A model generated the notes under the pieces. That model was given only the letters and a program-made list of their open reading frames with translations, was not told the origin of the DNA and did not search any database. Source: Talinum fruticosum (lineage: Eukaryota; Streptophyta; Magnoliopsida; Caryophyllales; Talinaceae). From it: a stretch of 64,000 bases of DNA. Positions 12,706 to 25,340 of the stretch are shown here, piece by piece (the stretch's first letter is position 1; every line of letters begins with the position of its first letter). A program made the position numbers and the translations under genes. The stretch is from NCBI GenBank assembly GCA_021018815.1, contig JAITYX010000007.1:8495001-8559000 (forward strand), given 5' to 3'.

Positions 12706-12706
<1 letters not shown>

Positions 12707-15470
12707 TCTAAAACAAAGCACAGCCCTATATACCCTTTTTGGTCACCGCCTTGCTCCTTTTAGCTATGCTCAGATCTCTTATAATACATTTTCTATTTTA
12801 CAACATTGAGAACATTACCGGACATGTATTTCTTATTATACATAGATTAATAAGATAAATAATATTCTTAGTCTGTAATTTAAATTTTATTCTTATCCAT
12901 CTTTATTACTATAAAACATCAAATTTATGATAAAAGATAAAATAATATAAACTAATAATATTACTATTCTTTGCACATACATGTGCACTAAGCTTGCTTA
13001 TTGTACAGAAATGGATAAACCTTATTTTGCATTGTTTTTCTCTAAAAAAATTTAAATATTTGTAAAATTTTTAATTTACGGTAAAATCTTCAATATGTTA
13101 AAAACTTTTTTGGGGATAAATGAAAGAAAGGTATAATAAAAAATCTATTTATAGTTTTATTCGAAATTATATAAAAACCATCTTTCTATTTACATTTTTA
13201 ATTCATTTTTATTCGTTTCGTTACTCGATTTCTGCTTGTTTTTGTTTATATTTTTATTTCATTTTATTTTTAGTCCATTTGAATGTTGTTAATTACCAAA
13301 ACTAATAAAGTGAGTAAACTTTAGTGTTAATCTATGAAACGAATCTTAGCAAAATATACAATGCATTACTTGGTATGGGTATGGGCATGGATGTTTCTAA
13401 TAAAAGTCATACGATATTAAGTTTTTGCGAATATTAGAAAAATAAAAGGAGAATCCACCTCCTTTCCTTTTTTGATCAAACAGTGGAAAAAGAAATTAGG
13501 AGAAAGAAAAACTATAGTAGTGTCTGTCTCTGATGAGTATAATTATTAACTACTGCCTTATATGTCTTTTATCAAGCTTGTTGTCACAAAGAAATATGTT
13601 AACCCAACAATAATTTCAAAAGAAAGTGTTTATAGGTAGCTTAATGAATACAGTCATAGCTAGGTTTAGGCATAGACCTTAGGTCGGCGTCCTTCACTTT
13701 ATACATACTAATTCCAGCCTGGTCATGCATCATCATCTCTCTCTCTCTCTCTATCTCTTTCTATCTGTCATCATATTTTTGCATGCGTCTGAAAATGCAA
13801 TGAAGAAAGCACCCCATCTATGCATGTAGATAGAGTGCCAAAAACAAAAAAATTATAAAAAAAAAGAGGGAGTTTTCTGATTTTCTCCCATGCAAATGAT
13901 CGATCGATCTTCACGAGCTTCTGTTTATGCTTTTTCAAGAGACATCAGAAAGAGAAAGTTCCAACAACTGAGTAGCTGAAACTACATAGCATGTATAGGT
14001 TGGGTGTTTCTGTCTGTTGATTGGAGAGAAATATATACTAGAATAGGGAGCAATATAGCTGTTATTTTAATTAATTTTGGCTGCTTTTTTCCAAAAACTC
14101 CAAACAATTCTTGTTCTTGGATCTGAGAATTGCCCCCTTTTCCCCACTTTTTTTTCTTTTTTTTTTCTAGGGTTTGCTTTTACAGTACCCTTGTAGTGTG
14201 TGTTAATTATATATTGACAGCATGATTTCTGCAAATTTAATTTATTGCTCCATAACTCTCTTGAGTAATATTATTAATTCGTATTTACTGCTTATCACGA
14301 GCGAACCATAAAAGATTGCCTTCAATGTTGCAGAAGGTAAAATTACTCTGATGACTCATCCATAAATATTCATGCCTACACCCGCTAATTATACCTTAGC
14401 ATAAGGCATTATTATATATTGTAAAGGCATTATTTATTGTCTATAAAAGTAGTGTCATTTCCCGCCCTTGTACGAGAATATATAGTATACCTTCCTTTGC
14501 GAATTAAAAGAATTTCGGATTCCATAGCTTGATACTAGTTATTATCAGATATCTCTCGACTGTAAAGTAATTAAGATTCATTTTGATACATTAATAGGTC
14601 AAGATGAAAAAAAGGGAAAAAAATAGTTGAATAAGTTGATTGGATGAGACGTCTTACTATAAGAAAGAGTAAAAACAGAAGTTGAAAGAGAGGTGTATGG
14701 CACAAAGAAGATTTCTGGTGTAATGAAAAGAGCATCTGATACGTGAATTTGCGTGTGGATATGTATAATATTAATGTAGAAGGTAATAAGGGAGATGGAA
14801 TTTGGTATGCCCCACTGAGTTCTGGCATGAAATTGAAACTTTATTCTGCACTGGTAATATATTATACATAGGTGCTGTACAGAATAGGACCAAGTTATGA
14901 AAATGAAATGATACCCCAGTTGAATAACTCCATTAATTCTTGAGATATTGACTTTGATCCTTTCTTTTCATACAATTTTCAGATCAATATATCACTATAC
15001 CTTATATATATTTATGCATATCCTTTCACATATTGCCGACTGACTCATTTTCATTGTGGACTGACATCGTACTAGCTAATTCGCAGCCTTTCATATACTC
15101 ACAAACACATAGGCCAACTATAAAAAGTTAAAAGCTTAGCCATACAATTGTGTCCCTGCTTCCGTGACTCATAAACCACACAAAAATATCATTCAAGTCT
15201 CCATTTCAACCTGAGAAAGTATGTATATGAATGTGCGGATCGGATACGTTTTGTTTTTCCCTTCGTTGGGGAATGGTAGTGATCTCGATGACCCCATTAA
15301 CCCGTATAATATACAACAGGACTTAATTAAGGTTTGGTTGTTCTTCTATACATATATACCCACATTCAAACTAGACATATGTATGCATCAGGATTTTGAT
15401 AATAGTATGCTTGGTTAAATGTACACGCAAACATAGTCGTTCTTTTGATATTTGAATATAAATACTTTTT
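12706..15470. other. Intergenic, nothing recognised
   Basis: AT-rich DNA. A (CT)n/(TATC) patch occurs at 13735-13770 and a short GATCGATCGATC palindrome at 13897-13908. I checked by eye for common plant microRNA signatures and found none. Confidence 0.45.
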
Positions 15471-15479
15471 TTTCAGTGA

Positions 15480-15755
15480 GTGTTTCAGGATTTTGAAGTA
15501 GAAATAATGAACCACAATTTTAATTTTTTTACAATTATCATACAAGTTTTTATAACTTTACAACTCCTTACAATTAAGACAATCGATCCATTTAGTTTTA
15601 GTTTACAATCTTACAGTCTCCTTACAATCTGTTTACAACTTTTTGTAACTAACTATACATCTATCTTACGCTTACTCATAACTCCTTAAAATTTTGCTTT
15701 CAACTTTTTACAACTCTTTACAATTTCTTATAAATAAATGAAACAAAGCCTAAAT
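15480..15755. repeat. TTACAACT-rich degenerate repeat, copy A
   Basis: A series of TTACAACT/TTACAATC-type words every 10-25 bp, ending with 'AAATGAAACAAAGCC'. The reverse complement of this pattern (GTTTCATTTAGTTGTAATGAGTTGTAA-like, given here shortened) recurs at 19110-19270, so the two form an inverted pair about 3.4 kb apart. Probably the subterminal region of a non-autonomous DNA transposon family; ends were not defined. Confidence 0.4.
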
Positions 15756-16389
15756 TAGATCGAATCTCTAATAAAAAAGGAGGTTTTGATAAGGAGTTAA
15801 TGGTGTCATATATCAAGGCTACTTATGAGTGGTAGGAGGGATGTTTTTGAGAAAGTGAGGCTTAAGGTAGGGTACAAAACTTCAATTTTATTGCTTTTGT
15901 GATATTGTGACATTTTAGCCTCCCATTGGATTTGGGAGTAAAACGTGGGGTAAATTGGTCGGCCAACTAGTGTGAGAATTTCCCACTATTCCTTGTTCAG
16001 CAAAATCCCCTGACATTTCGCAACTTGTGAAAATCTTTTGAAAGCTGCACCACCACCTCTTATGGTGCTTACCTATTATATAATCCTCACCATTTAAATT
16101 TCTATTTGCTCAAACCTATACCACATAAATTTAATTCCCTCAACTTAAATGTCACATAATGTATGTGACATTTTTTTTATATATAAAGAAAACATTATTC
16201 TCAGAAAAATACTTGCTTCTATTCATTTTAAATCATATTGAAATTTTGGAATATTCTTTCTTACCTTTTCCATTAAAAGGTTGTCAAAAGCAAGAATTTT
16301 ATATTACCATATAAATTTGTTATTTAACGGTACAATAAACAATAGCTAATTTGAGAACCCTACATATATATATACACACCTTTAGATAT

Positions 16390-17245
16390 AATAATCGGGC
16401 CATTCGATTCGCATTCGGTTCCTATCAACTTCGTATCGATTTAGTTCGAGTCGGGTTTAGTTTCGGTTCGGATCAACTTCAGCTTAGGTCAACTTTGGGT
16501 CTATCTTGTTCAAGTCGGGTTATAGGGTTCAATTCGGGTTCATTTCGGATCAAGTTAACTTCAGATTAAATTAATTCGGATCAATTTCGGTTCAAGCTCG
16601 GGTCAATGTCGGTTAGGGTAGGTTTCAAGTGTGGTTTCATGTCTACTTTGGATCAGGTCAAAATCGGGTCGGATCACTTGTTTCAGCTTGCAACTTTCTC
16701 ATCTGAACTCGGATTTATGCAATTTTTGATTTATTGGAAAGATTATTGAATTTAATGTCTAAATAAATATACCAAAAATGGAAAACTCAAATATAATTTT
16801 GATATAGGCCATAAATTACGTAGATATGCTTATAATTATCATTTATTTATGTCAAAAAATATATAAAAAGAATATCAAAACTTTATTAACATATTATTTA
16901 TCTCAACAAATATATAAAAAGAATATCAAAACTTTATTAACATATTTTGGTTTGAATTGGGTTGGATTAGATTGGGGTCGGGCCAAACTCAGATTCGGAA
17001 GTTCGAGTTTGGGTGACTTGAATTCAGATTGAATCAATTCGCGTCATTTCGGATTTGGGTTTTAATAAGGTCAATTATATTTCATATCAGTTCACTTCAA
17101 GTCCGAATCGGGTTCATTGGATTTCGGGTCGGTTTAATTTTGGGTTAAAATTGGTTGAGTTGTTTCGGATATCGGTTTGAGTTGGATTTCAGATTATTCA
17201 GTTTGACCTGTTCGGTTCGAGTTATTTTTGTGAGGTCTAGACATC
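16390..17245. repeat. Degenerate CGGGTT/CGGTTC repeat region
   Basis: Dozens of imperfect GGGTCGGGTT, TTCGGTTC and GGATCAACTT words on the plus strand, interrupted at 16740-16945 by AT-rich DNA. The complementary pattern (CCGAACC, GACCCGAA) appears at 28370-28865. Such G/C-skewed word clusters are typical of subterminal regions of plant hAT-like elements; similar words lie inside the well-delimited hAT elements at 30254 and 43808 in this window. I could not find terminal repeats or a target duplication for this one. Confidence 0.45.
16848..16946. repeat. 51 bp tandem duplication
   Basis: Two copies with a 51 bp period share a nearly identical core, 'ATATATAAAAAGAATATCAA' followed by 'AACTTTATTAACATATT', starting at 16859 and 16910. 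It lies within the AT-rich interruption of the CGGGTT region. Confidence 0.8.
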
Positions 17246-17432
17246 TTTGGTGACTAATAGAAGACACATTTATATCAATCTCTCGGTTTATTTACATGTT
17301 TTTTTTAAGAGTAAAGGAATACAAGAGGAAAATCGCTATTGGAGAAAAATGTAGAGTTGGAATATGATCTTCGAATCGGTTTCTCTACTTGCTCAAATAA
17401 GACCACATGACCTGCGAAAAGGGGCCAACATT

Positions 17433-17482
17433 AAAAGTTATGAACTTTTTTTTTTTTTTTTGAAAGGAAAAGTTATGAACTT
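17433..17482. mobile_element. Micro-insertion: 20 bp poly-T tract with 15 bp target duplication
   Basis: The 15 bp 'AAAAGTTATGAACTT' occurs at 17433-17447 and again at 17468-17482. Between them is only T14 followed by GAAAGG. Read on the minus strand this is CCTTTC plus poly-A, the expected form of an extremely 5'-truncated LINE or SINE inserted by target-primed reverse transcription. Confidence 0.65.
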
Positions 17483-19100
17483 CGTATAAAAATTTATTTC
17501 TTTATGAGATGATCTTGCATATAAATTTTTTTTAATTAAATCACCCATAAATATCAAAGTTGTAAATACTATTAGGAGCTAATTAGTCGCGGATTAGTTC
17601 CTGAATATCCTTGATGACAATACTATATATCTGAACACTTTTGGGCCATTATGTTGGTTATGTTAAAAAGGCCGATAAATCTTAGGCCGTGAAGTGATGG
17701 TCCAGTAATAGTAGTAGCAGTAGTGTATCCAACCTGGGCCTTAGTCTCAATTTTTCTATTCTTTCTACTGGGCTTAATTATATTATTGGTCTAGTTATGG
17801 ACCTAACAAGCTCGGTGGCAGTAAATTAGATTCGTTAGCTCCATGGGGATTATTTTTTGGGCTTTTCTTTGTCTTAATAACAATTAGTTCAGTTGACCGA
17901 GTGAAACCGAGTTGGGAGTTATTTTGTGTCAGCCGTATTCTGAGTCCCAAGATCAACTCAAATATCAAGCATTACTGATCAAGGGTTCAATGAAGAATTT
18001 CAGGCCAAAACCTAAGAGTTTGGAACCCTGCCGAGTAGATTCCCCTTTTAAGCTACAGCTATTTGATCCCACTCATAATCAGGTAGCAATTATAGACGTT
18101 GAGTTAATACTCTCAACTTATATTATGTTGTTTTCAACTTATTATTCGTAAATATCATCAATATTTGATATTATTCAATTTTATTCAATACCATTTAATT
18201 TTGCCCCAAAAACACAAAATGGTGTTGGACACATTTCAGCATCATTGACTAATAGTTAAGATTTTTGTGTACATTTTATCATAATTCTCAATTATATACT
18301 TTTATTTTTGTTAATCGTTCCGTACTTCTTGGAACCCATTTGTATTAGTGTTGTACGATTAGTATTTAGTGGTTAGAAGCAGTTAAGAGCAAATAGGAGC
18401 AATATCGAGCAGCTAGCATTAGCGTTTATTAATTATATATATCCAGGTAACGATTAGAAAAGGTTAAGCATATTTAAAAATGCTTACGAGTAGTTAGATA
18501 TTTTAGTTAACTGATTATCATTCAGTTTCTTTGAATACTAGTCAACCGATTCAGTATCATTCAATAGTAAAAACCTCAACATCAGTGCAACAGAATACAT
18601 CCTTCTAAAATATGAATGACAACAAATTCAATCTATAAAACTTCTAAAAAATTCCTCTCTAGTAAATATCGAATTTAAACTACATTTACGGCCAACAGGC
18701 TCAATAATATATTTACGTACTTATCATGAAAAGGACATTTACACATTCATGTCAATGATTTAAAAAGAATTCTAGATGTCTGATCCTCCACCCAAACAAA
18801 AAAAAAGAAAGATGGCGATCATCATCGACGTGATATCTGGCTGGACATTCGAAATACACAAAGAAAACTTAGCTGTTAATTTATATAAAGAAATCAGACT
18901 AATTATCTCTCAATCAAAAGTGATTCTTGTTCAATTTTTTAGTGCAAATTTATGAATACACGACTTTTTAGAATGACTTTACTCTTCACCTTCAATGAAT
19001 TATTATCCAATTTTAAAAAATTTTATAGACCGCGCTCACATTCACCCCTTAAGAATGATTGCTAGACCTTAAAATATGTTAAATTTTCTATTCAGATAGA
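17483..19100. other. Intergenic, nothing recognised
   Basis: AT-rich sequence with one GC-richer stretch at 17920-18080 that gives a 79-residue plus-strand frame without recognisable motifs. I do not call it a gene. Confidence 0.45.
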
Positions 19101-19109
19101 AATAAGATG

Positions 19110-19270
19110 ATGATTCTGTTTCATTTAGTTGTAATGAGTTGTAACGAGTTGTAATAAGTCTGTAAGGAATTGTAAGTAATCGTAACATAGCTGTAAAGCT
19201 AGTTATAAAAAAATATAAGTAGTTGTAAGAATTTATAAGAAATTATAAGCAATTGTAAGAAGTTGTGATG
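19110..19270. repeat. TTGTAA-rich degenerate repeat, copy B
   Basis: 'GTTTCATTTAGTTGTAATGA' followed by many AGTTGTAA/AATTGTAAG words. It is the reverse-complement pattern of the repeat at 15480-15755. It lies about 480 bp past the 3' end of the first bHLH gene. Confidence 0.4.
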
Positions 19271-19751
19271 CTGTATAAATATATGCTACTAGCCAGAACA
19301 AACTTTATGGGACAGTCCAAATTTTTGCGTTGTAGCAACCTGACAAGATTATCTACATTAAAATCATGTACTATCAGTGGAAATACGAAAAGGCATATCT
19401 TTAAAATATCACCCAAAAGCTTCTCTTCAAATATCAAATTAAACTTGTTCACCGTGTCAACAAAATTGCCCAATATACCCAATAGAATATATTTATAAGC
19501 CACAAAATATTCAACTTAAAAAAACCTGCACACTAATACGTACCACCCCAGAATACACAAGTCTACGTACTACAAACTTTTTTCTAATTTGGCTGATCAG
19601 CTTCAAAATTAATTCTCTCACAATATAATCTCAAGGTAAACATGCTAGCTAACATTATGTACAAATTAAATTAACAAGGGAAAACGATCGAAACAAAACC
19701 TGGAATTGATGACACCAACAAATCTCAACAGCCATTTGATGGTGTGATTGA

Positions 19752-21566
19752 TCAAGAGACGAGATCAATCAACCTCCGTTGTAACTCATTCACACTGATG
19801 GAACTACTGCTCTCATTGCTCACCTGCAGTTTTATCATTATTGCCACAATATCATCTTGATTATCGATCTCCTCGAATGAGGCGTGTTATATACATATGT
19901 ACATACATCAAGCAGCACGTACTGATCCCAAGAAATGCGTAGATGTATCACAGTATAATTAAAGAATCTGGGCGAGCAGATTAAATGAACACAAGGCAGA
20001 AGCTTCTTCACAAGATAACAACACAAGGCCAGTGTCAAGAGTACTAGTTGACAGTGTCGTAAAATGATCTACTCTCGAGTTTCAGCCTTTTAGCGATTAG
20101 TTTTAAACTATTAGGCACGATAATTCCTCATCATCGGAAAATCAGAGACTTTCGAGGAAGTGAATTCTAAAATGGCAATTTTTTTCTCTCTCATCTATAT
20201 ATAGAGAAAGATCAAAGCAAAGTTTCTCATAGCAGATCATTTAACAGAATAGTATGTCTGATATCAGTTTCTTTGCACAACTATGTAGAGCAAGAAGCAA
20301 CATAACCCAACATATAGGCATGCAATACAAGCACAAAGGGATAATAAGAGAAGACAAAAAGTTTTACCTCACAAATCAAATTATGATGAAAAAATCTGTC
20401 ACTAATTCTGCTTGAAGTGCTGCTCACAACACTAAGTCCTTCTTCAATAATAATTTGAATGGCAGCTGATAATGAGAACACCTCATCATCTTCACCAACG
20501 CTAATTTCTACTTGCAATCCACCATCAAACTCGCGGATTGTCACACCGCTGCTCAGAGAGTTGCTGCTTGAGCCACCTGCCTCATGGCTAGAACTCGTAG
20601 ATTCAATAGAGTTTTTGAGCTCATCTCTCTTTGTTCCTAGCTGTTTTACATTCTTCTCCAAGTCTTTGATGTAATGCACGGCTTCTTCTATGTGGTCACT
20701 TATCGACCTCTTTCCCTGAAAATTAATTATTCCATGCATGAGTTGATCAATACCAGTCTTAGCTTATCAATTATCTTGGAATTGACTTGCAAAAGTCTAA
20801 GTAAATTCAAGGGTGTCAAGGGGAGTTGGCGAAAGATTATTACATTCTACAAGTTGTGCACAATTAAAAACCTAAGTGGTAAACCTTAAAATAAGGTAGA
20901 AACAATAACAATTTCAACAACAAAACTTATTAGTGAAATCCACTTGTACGTAATTTTTCCCTTAATTAACAAATAAATCAACAAGTTCTCAATTATCCAC
21001 GAAACAAAACCCTAAAACAAGTTCACCCATAGAATTAAACAAGCCAATAATCAGGAAATTAAAACAAGTAATTAAGCATTTATGTTCTCATTAGGTAATA
21101 TATCATTTCAATTATACTGTAAATTAAACCCTAGTTTGTCTTCGAACTGAAAAAGAGGGGAAAGCCCCTCTCCAGCCCCCCTTAAAAAAAACAAAAGATG
21201 AAATTGAAGGGACTCTTGAATTTTCTCCCTCACCCCCTAAATTAATACCTGAGTATATTCGGCAGGAAGGATAGAACGAAGGGAAGAGTAAAGACTAGAC
21301 ATCTTCTCCCTTCTTTGGCGTTCGATATCTCTGTGAGTTGCCATCCTCTCCTGAGGACTAATACTAGTAGTACTAGTACTAGCTAGTGAAGAAGGAGATC
21401 TTCGGCCCCGAGCTCGGCCTCTTCCTCTGTTGCTGGGATTCATTCTTCCTCCTCCTGCTAAAGAAGCATTGTTTTCCACCATATTCAAATCTTCAAAGTC
21501 GTTTGTTTCTTGATCCCCAGCTCCACTAGCTTGGAATGACACCTCACCCCTTCTGAAAGGAAACAT
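19752..21566 (-). CDS. bHLH transcription factor, bHLH118/120/125/126 type (copy 1)
   Basis: Three exons: 21566-21249 (106 codons), 20715-20368 (116 codons) and 19823-19752 (23 codons plus stop), giving 245 residues. Both introns (533 and 544 bp) are phase 0 with GT-AG ends, CAG|GTATTA and GAG|GTAAAA at the donors. The basic region and helix 1 end exon 1 ('HRDIERQRREKMSSLYSSL'), and helix 2 opens exon 2 ('GKRSISDHIEEAVHYIKDL'). The His-Glu-Arg triad for E-box recognition is intact. The N-terminus 'MFPF' and C-terminal 'VSNESSSSISVNELQ' fit the group. The protein should act in the nucleus as a dimeric DNA-binding regulator; its targets cannot be read from sequence. A long CT leader precedes the ATG. 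It is a paralogue of the gene at 51735-53307. Sure of family, less sure of the exact Arabidopsis counterpart. Confidence 0.92.
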
Positions 21567-21583
21567 ATCTTATGACTTTGTTC

Positions 21584-21586
<3 letters not shown>

Positions 21587-21634
<48 letters not shown>
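21587..21634. repeat. (GA)n microsatellite in the bHLH copy 1 leader
   Basis: About 24 uninterrupted GA units 20 bp upstream of the ATG, read as CT on the coding strand. The position suggests it is transcribed in the 5' untranslated region. The second bHLH gene has a shorter GA-rich tract at the equivalent place (53318-53352). Confidence 0.9.
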
Positions 21635-21637
<3 letters not shown>

Positions 21638-21639
21638 TG

Positions 21640-24600
21640 TCTGTCACTCTATCATGAGAGAAAGGGGGAATTTGCGAAGATCTGTTAAAGGGTTTCTTAT
21701 ATACCAAAAACTAAAGATGAAAAAAATGTACTTGTACAAGTCCAGGAGTTGTTTTATTTATTTATTTTTTCTTTTTTGTTTCTCCTGGTTCTTAATTTCC
21801 ATATTTTACTTCTCTTTTTTTTTTTAAGGGCGGCAGATGACAGATGTACTAATTTAATTAGCTTTAATTTGGATGAGTGAGGGCTCCACAGATTTGGTGG
21901 AATCTCCCTTTTAGGGTGTACATATGTTTAATGGATCGAGTACAGAGCTTAAAATATGGGTCAGATGATGTGATGATGATGGATTGATATGAGGAGATGT
22001 AGCATAATCAAGGCAAGATATGGCGTATCCATTTAAGTATTGTAGAAATCCCAACCACCGTATAAAAGTCCCACTCCTTGAGAACTTGGACTTTGAATCA
22101 ACTACACTCACAAATTATTTGAGACAATAAAAATGAAAAGTTAGCCACAATAATGATCCTCAAAAAGTATATATGTTGATATGTCTCCATTATGTTATAC
22201 CTATGTATGTTATATCATCTCATTTGTATTTGTTTTGATGTGCATACATCTACATCTAACTAACCATAGTTGATTGTTGAACTTGGGTCTTTCTTTACCA
22301 ATTATAAGCTTATATAGGTACACACGAATCAGAACGGTAGAAGTTAGGTGATTAGTTATAAGAATTATTGACACTTTACTACGACTTTTTACTATCTTGT
22401 AGTAAAGTCCTTTGTAATCTAAAAATAGTAAGTTACTACCTTAATATTGTAATTTTTTTTAATAGTATAGCATTCTACTTTTAAATCTCAAGGATAATAA
22501 ATTGTTCAAAAGATAAAAATACAATATTGATCAAGTAGTACTTTATTTAAACAAGAGTTTAGTCTTACCTACTACACTAAGACCTCATTAATAACAATTT
22601 TTAAATATAAAAATGTTAAATTTTAAGCCTTAATTCAACTTAATAATATACAAGCCCATAATATTATATCCCAAAATCAATTGACAATAAAAGGAGTAAC
22701 TCATAAATTTATAAACATGCTCAAAACCTCTTAATTTATTAACGTGAGACCTCCTTACTTTAAAAGTCGAATAAATTTCTGATTTATTTTGGATTTAAAA
22801 TTCATTTTATATAAATCAAATTGTAATATCCAATCATTGCATGCATTTCTAGAAAGACGGATGACACGAATGAAATTTTACTACAAAATTAGTTTGACTT
22901 TGTGCGTTAAAAAGAAAAATTAATTCTAAGTGATTGATGGTAGACCATGTAACATCTCTTTCTTTTGATTCATGTGAAAAATACATAATCTCAAACCTCC
23001 ATACCCCCAGCAAATTCTTTAATGTTCCTAGAAGCTTATACTCTCAGTAGAGAGAGAAAAATTAGGCCTATAAATTCTCTATATTTTTCATTCGTTCAAC
23101 CATTTGTTAACATATAACGAGAAGCGAGACTCCCAATAACATATAAAACATTCTGCATAACCCTCCACACACAAACACAAAAAGATACTTTCAAAAATCT
23201 TTGACTTTCAATTCTATTGCTGGTTTCCATAAATTTGGTTGGGGACGACTCCTATTGCTAATACTTTTGAGTCAAAGGAGTTGTTTTGTCACGCATGTCA
23301 CATTGTTGCCTATTAAAATCCCTTGCTGTCGGCGGTGAGAGAGTGAATGGGAATGAAATCCCATCATTTTGGAATTGGAATAGGAATAGTAGTATAGTTT
23401 AGATACATCATCAACGTCATTAATTTTGTCCATTATTTACTGTGGAGTAGTTTACAACTGTACTCAATATAATTAATATTACCAACGTGACATAAATTCT
23501 GTTTTCAATATCATATTTTAACACTTTGTAAATAGATTATATTTTATGCATGTAGTAGTTTATAAATTTAAATTTGTGGGTTCCTATTTAAAGTGTTCAT
23601 CGAGATAATAGAGAAAACAAGATAAATCACATAAAACCGATGGTCAAAAGATGCAATAACAATTTACAATTTTGAATTTACATATTGAAAATGGAAATTT
23701 GATCTGAAATATGAAAGATGTGCCAAATGGCATTGAATTTGAAAGTAGTGTTGGGTGAATAGTGAACAGTTGTACTGTAGGGTTTGGAGACCATTGAGGG
23801 TGATGAGGAGGACATGTTCTTCCTGTAATTTGTCGAATGTTCACTTGACAATTGACAGACAGAATTATTCAAACCTTACGGCCGCCACTTCTCACCTCCT
23901 TTTAAAGGTACCATTATTCATTCATTCGGCTACCCTTATATCTCACTTGTTGACCTTTCTTTGATTCTTTGTCTTCTATTTCATTTTTTGTCTTTCCAAG
24001 GGATGTACATAAAAACGATTTTTCCTGGGGTTTAGAGAATTGGACGAGAAATAAAAGCCAATGCAATCTAATGGGAGGAGGTGGAAAAATCATACATCAT
24101 TGCCATATAAAAATATTTATGAAAATCATACTCACATGCAAATTTCAAATTTATTATTTTTGACATCATTATCATATGTTTGGCTAAAAAATCAGTATCA
24201 TATATGTTCAAGTAATAACAAAGTTTATATGGTATATAAATTATAATGAGGCCTTCATTAGTGGTCAAGGGGTGGCTTATTTTTACCTTTATTGTTACGT
24301 TGTTAAATAATTATGAACTTTAAATTTGTTGATATGAAATAACCAAATGAATAAATAGTTGACTGATAGCTTTAATAATTTTAGGAGTTCGAAATCATTT
24401 GAAATAATTGATATGAAGTGCGAAGATTAACTTAAGAGGTCAAAATTATAAAAAAATCATTTACAAAAACCTCAAGAATATACTGATGGCTCTGAGGCCT
24501 ATGTACTAATTACTAATTAGAGAATTAAAAGCATTATTTTTAGAATTATTGTGTGATTCATGTGACAAATAGTGATCAAAGCGACATATGAAGCTTGATT

Positions 24601-25185
24601 GAAGATCATTAATAATCATAGGTAATACTCGCTGTAGATAATTATGATGAATGACAATTATATTAGTACTAATCCGTGGAAAAGAAAGGAGAGGGTACGA
24701 ACATTCTTGGGGTGTAGTAGGGATTAGGGCGGTAGTGGGAAGCAGCAAAATCAACAGTGTTATTAAATCAAATCAATAAATAATTAGCAAATTAATAAGT
24801 CTATGATCAATCATGATGGAGGATCACTTTCACCTACCCCTACAACTACAATGTCCACCACCACCTCGACGCATCATTAATTACTTAATTACCCTAATTA
24901 TTTACTGCTTCCGTTGATTGTTCATGTTTTAGCACTATTAACGTTTGAGTTCAAAAGGGTTTTCTAGATGGTAATATTTGCCTTGATTACTTGGTTATAA
25001 GGCCCAAAAGATTCTTCTCCCTTCCTCCTTTTTAAAACCTAATTCTGTATTTACTACTTTTTCTCTTTTTTAAATTGTTAAAGTTGCTACTGGCCTAATT
25101 ACAACTAGGGATAAACTCTTTAGTTCACATTCTTCAATCGAATCAAGATGTAAAACTGTTATTATTTTCTTTCTAATAAATTATC
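21640..25185. other. Intergenic, promoter side of bHLH copy 1
   Basis: The first several hundred bases should hold the bHLH promoter. The remainder is AT-rich with short frames only. Nothing in 22.1-25.1 kb can be named. Confidence 0.45.
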
Positions 25186-25188
25186 TTT

Positions 25189-25340
25189 CCTTGTGAGAGT
25201 TTGGGTTTCTCTCATTCTTATAAGAGTTTGATATTCTCTCCTTGTGAGAGTTTGAGTTTCTCTCCTTTTTAATGAGAGTTAGGGTTTCTCTCATTCTTGT
25301 GAGATTCTTATTTCTCGCCTTTGTGCGAGTTGTTTCTCTT
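25189..25340. repeat. Imperfect ~30 bp tandem repeat
   Basis: About five imperfect units built on 'CCTTGTGAGAGTTTGGGTTT' plus 'CTCTC', at intervals of 28-35 bp, degenerating to the right. The unit resembles LTR R/U5 sequence of small plant LTR elements, but no ends are visible. Confidence 0.6.

Noticed and set aside
12530..12809. Open frames on both strands across the CT repeat
   Set aside because: Ser-Leu and Arg-Glu runs encoded by the microsatellite; no supporting sequence outside it.
13680..14000. Possible microRNA precursor in a CT-rich, hairpin-prone segment
   Set aside because: No match to the conserved plant microRNA sequences I could recall and no extended stem visible by eye.
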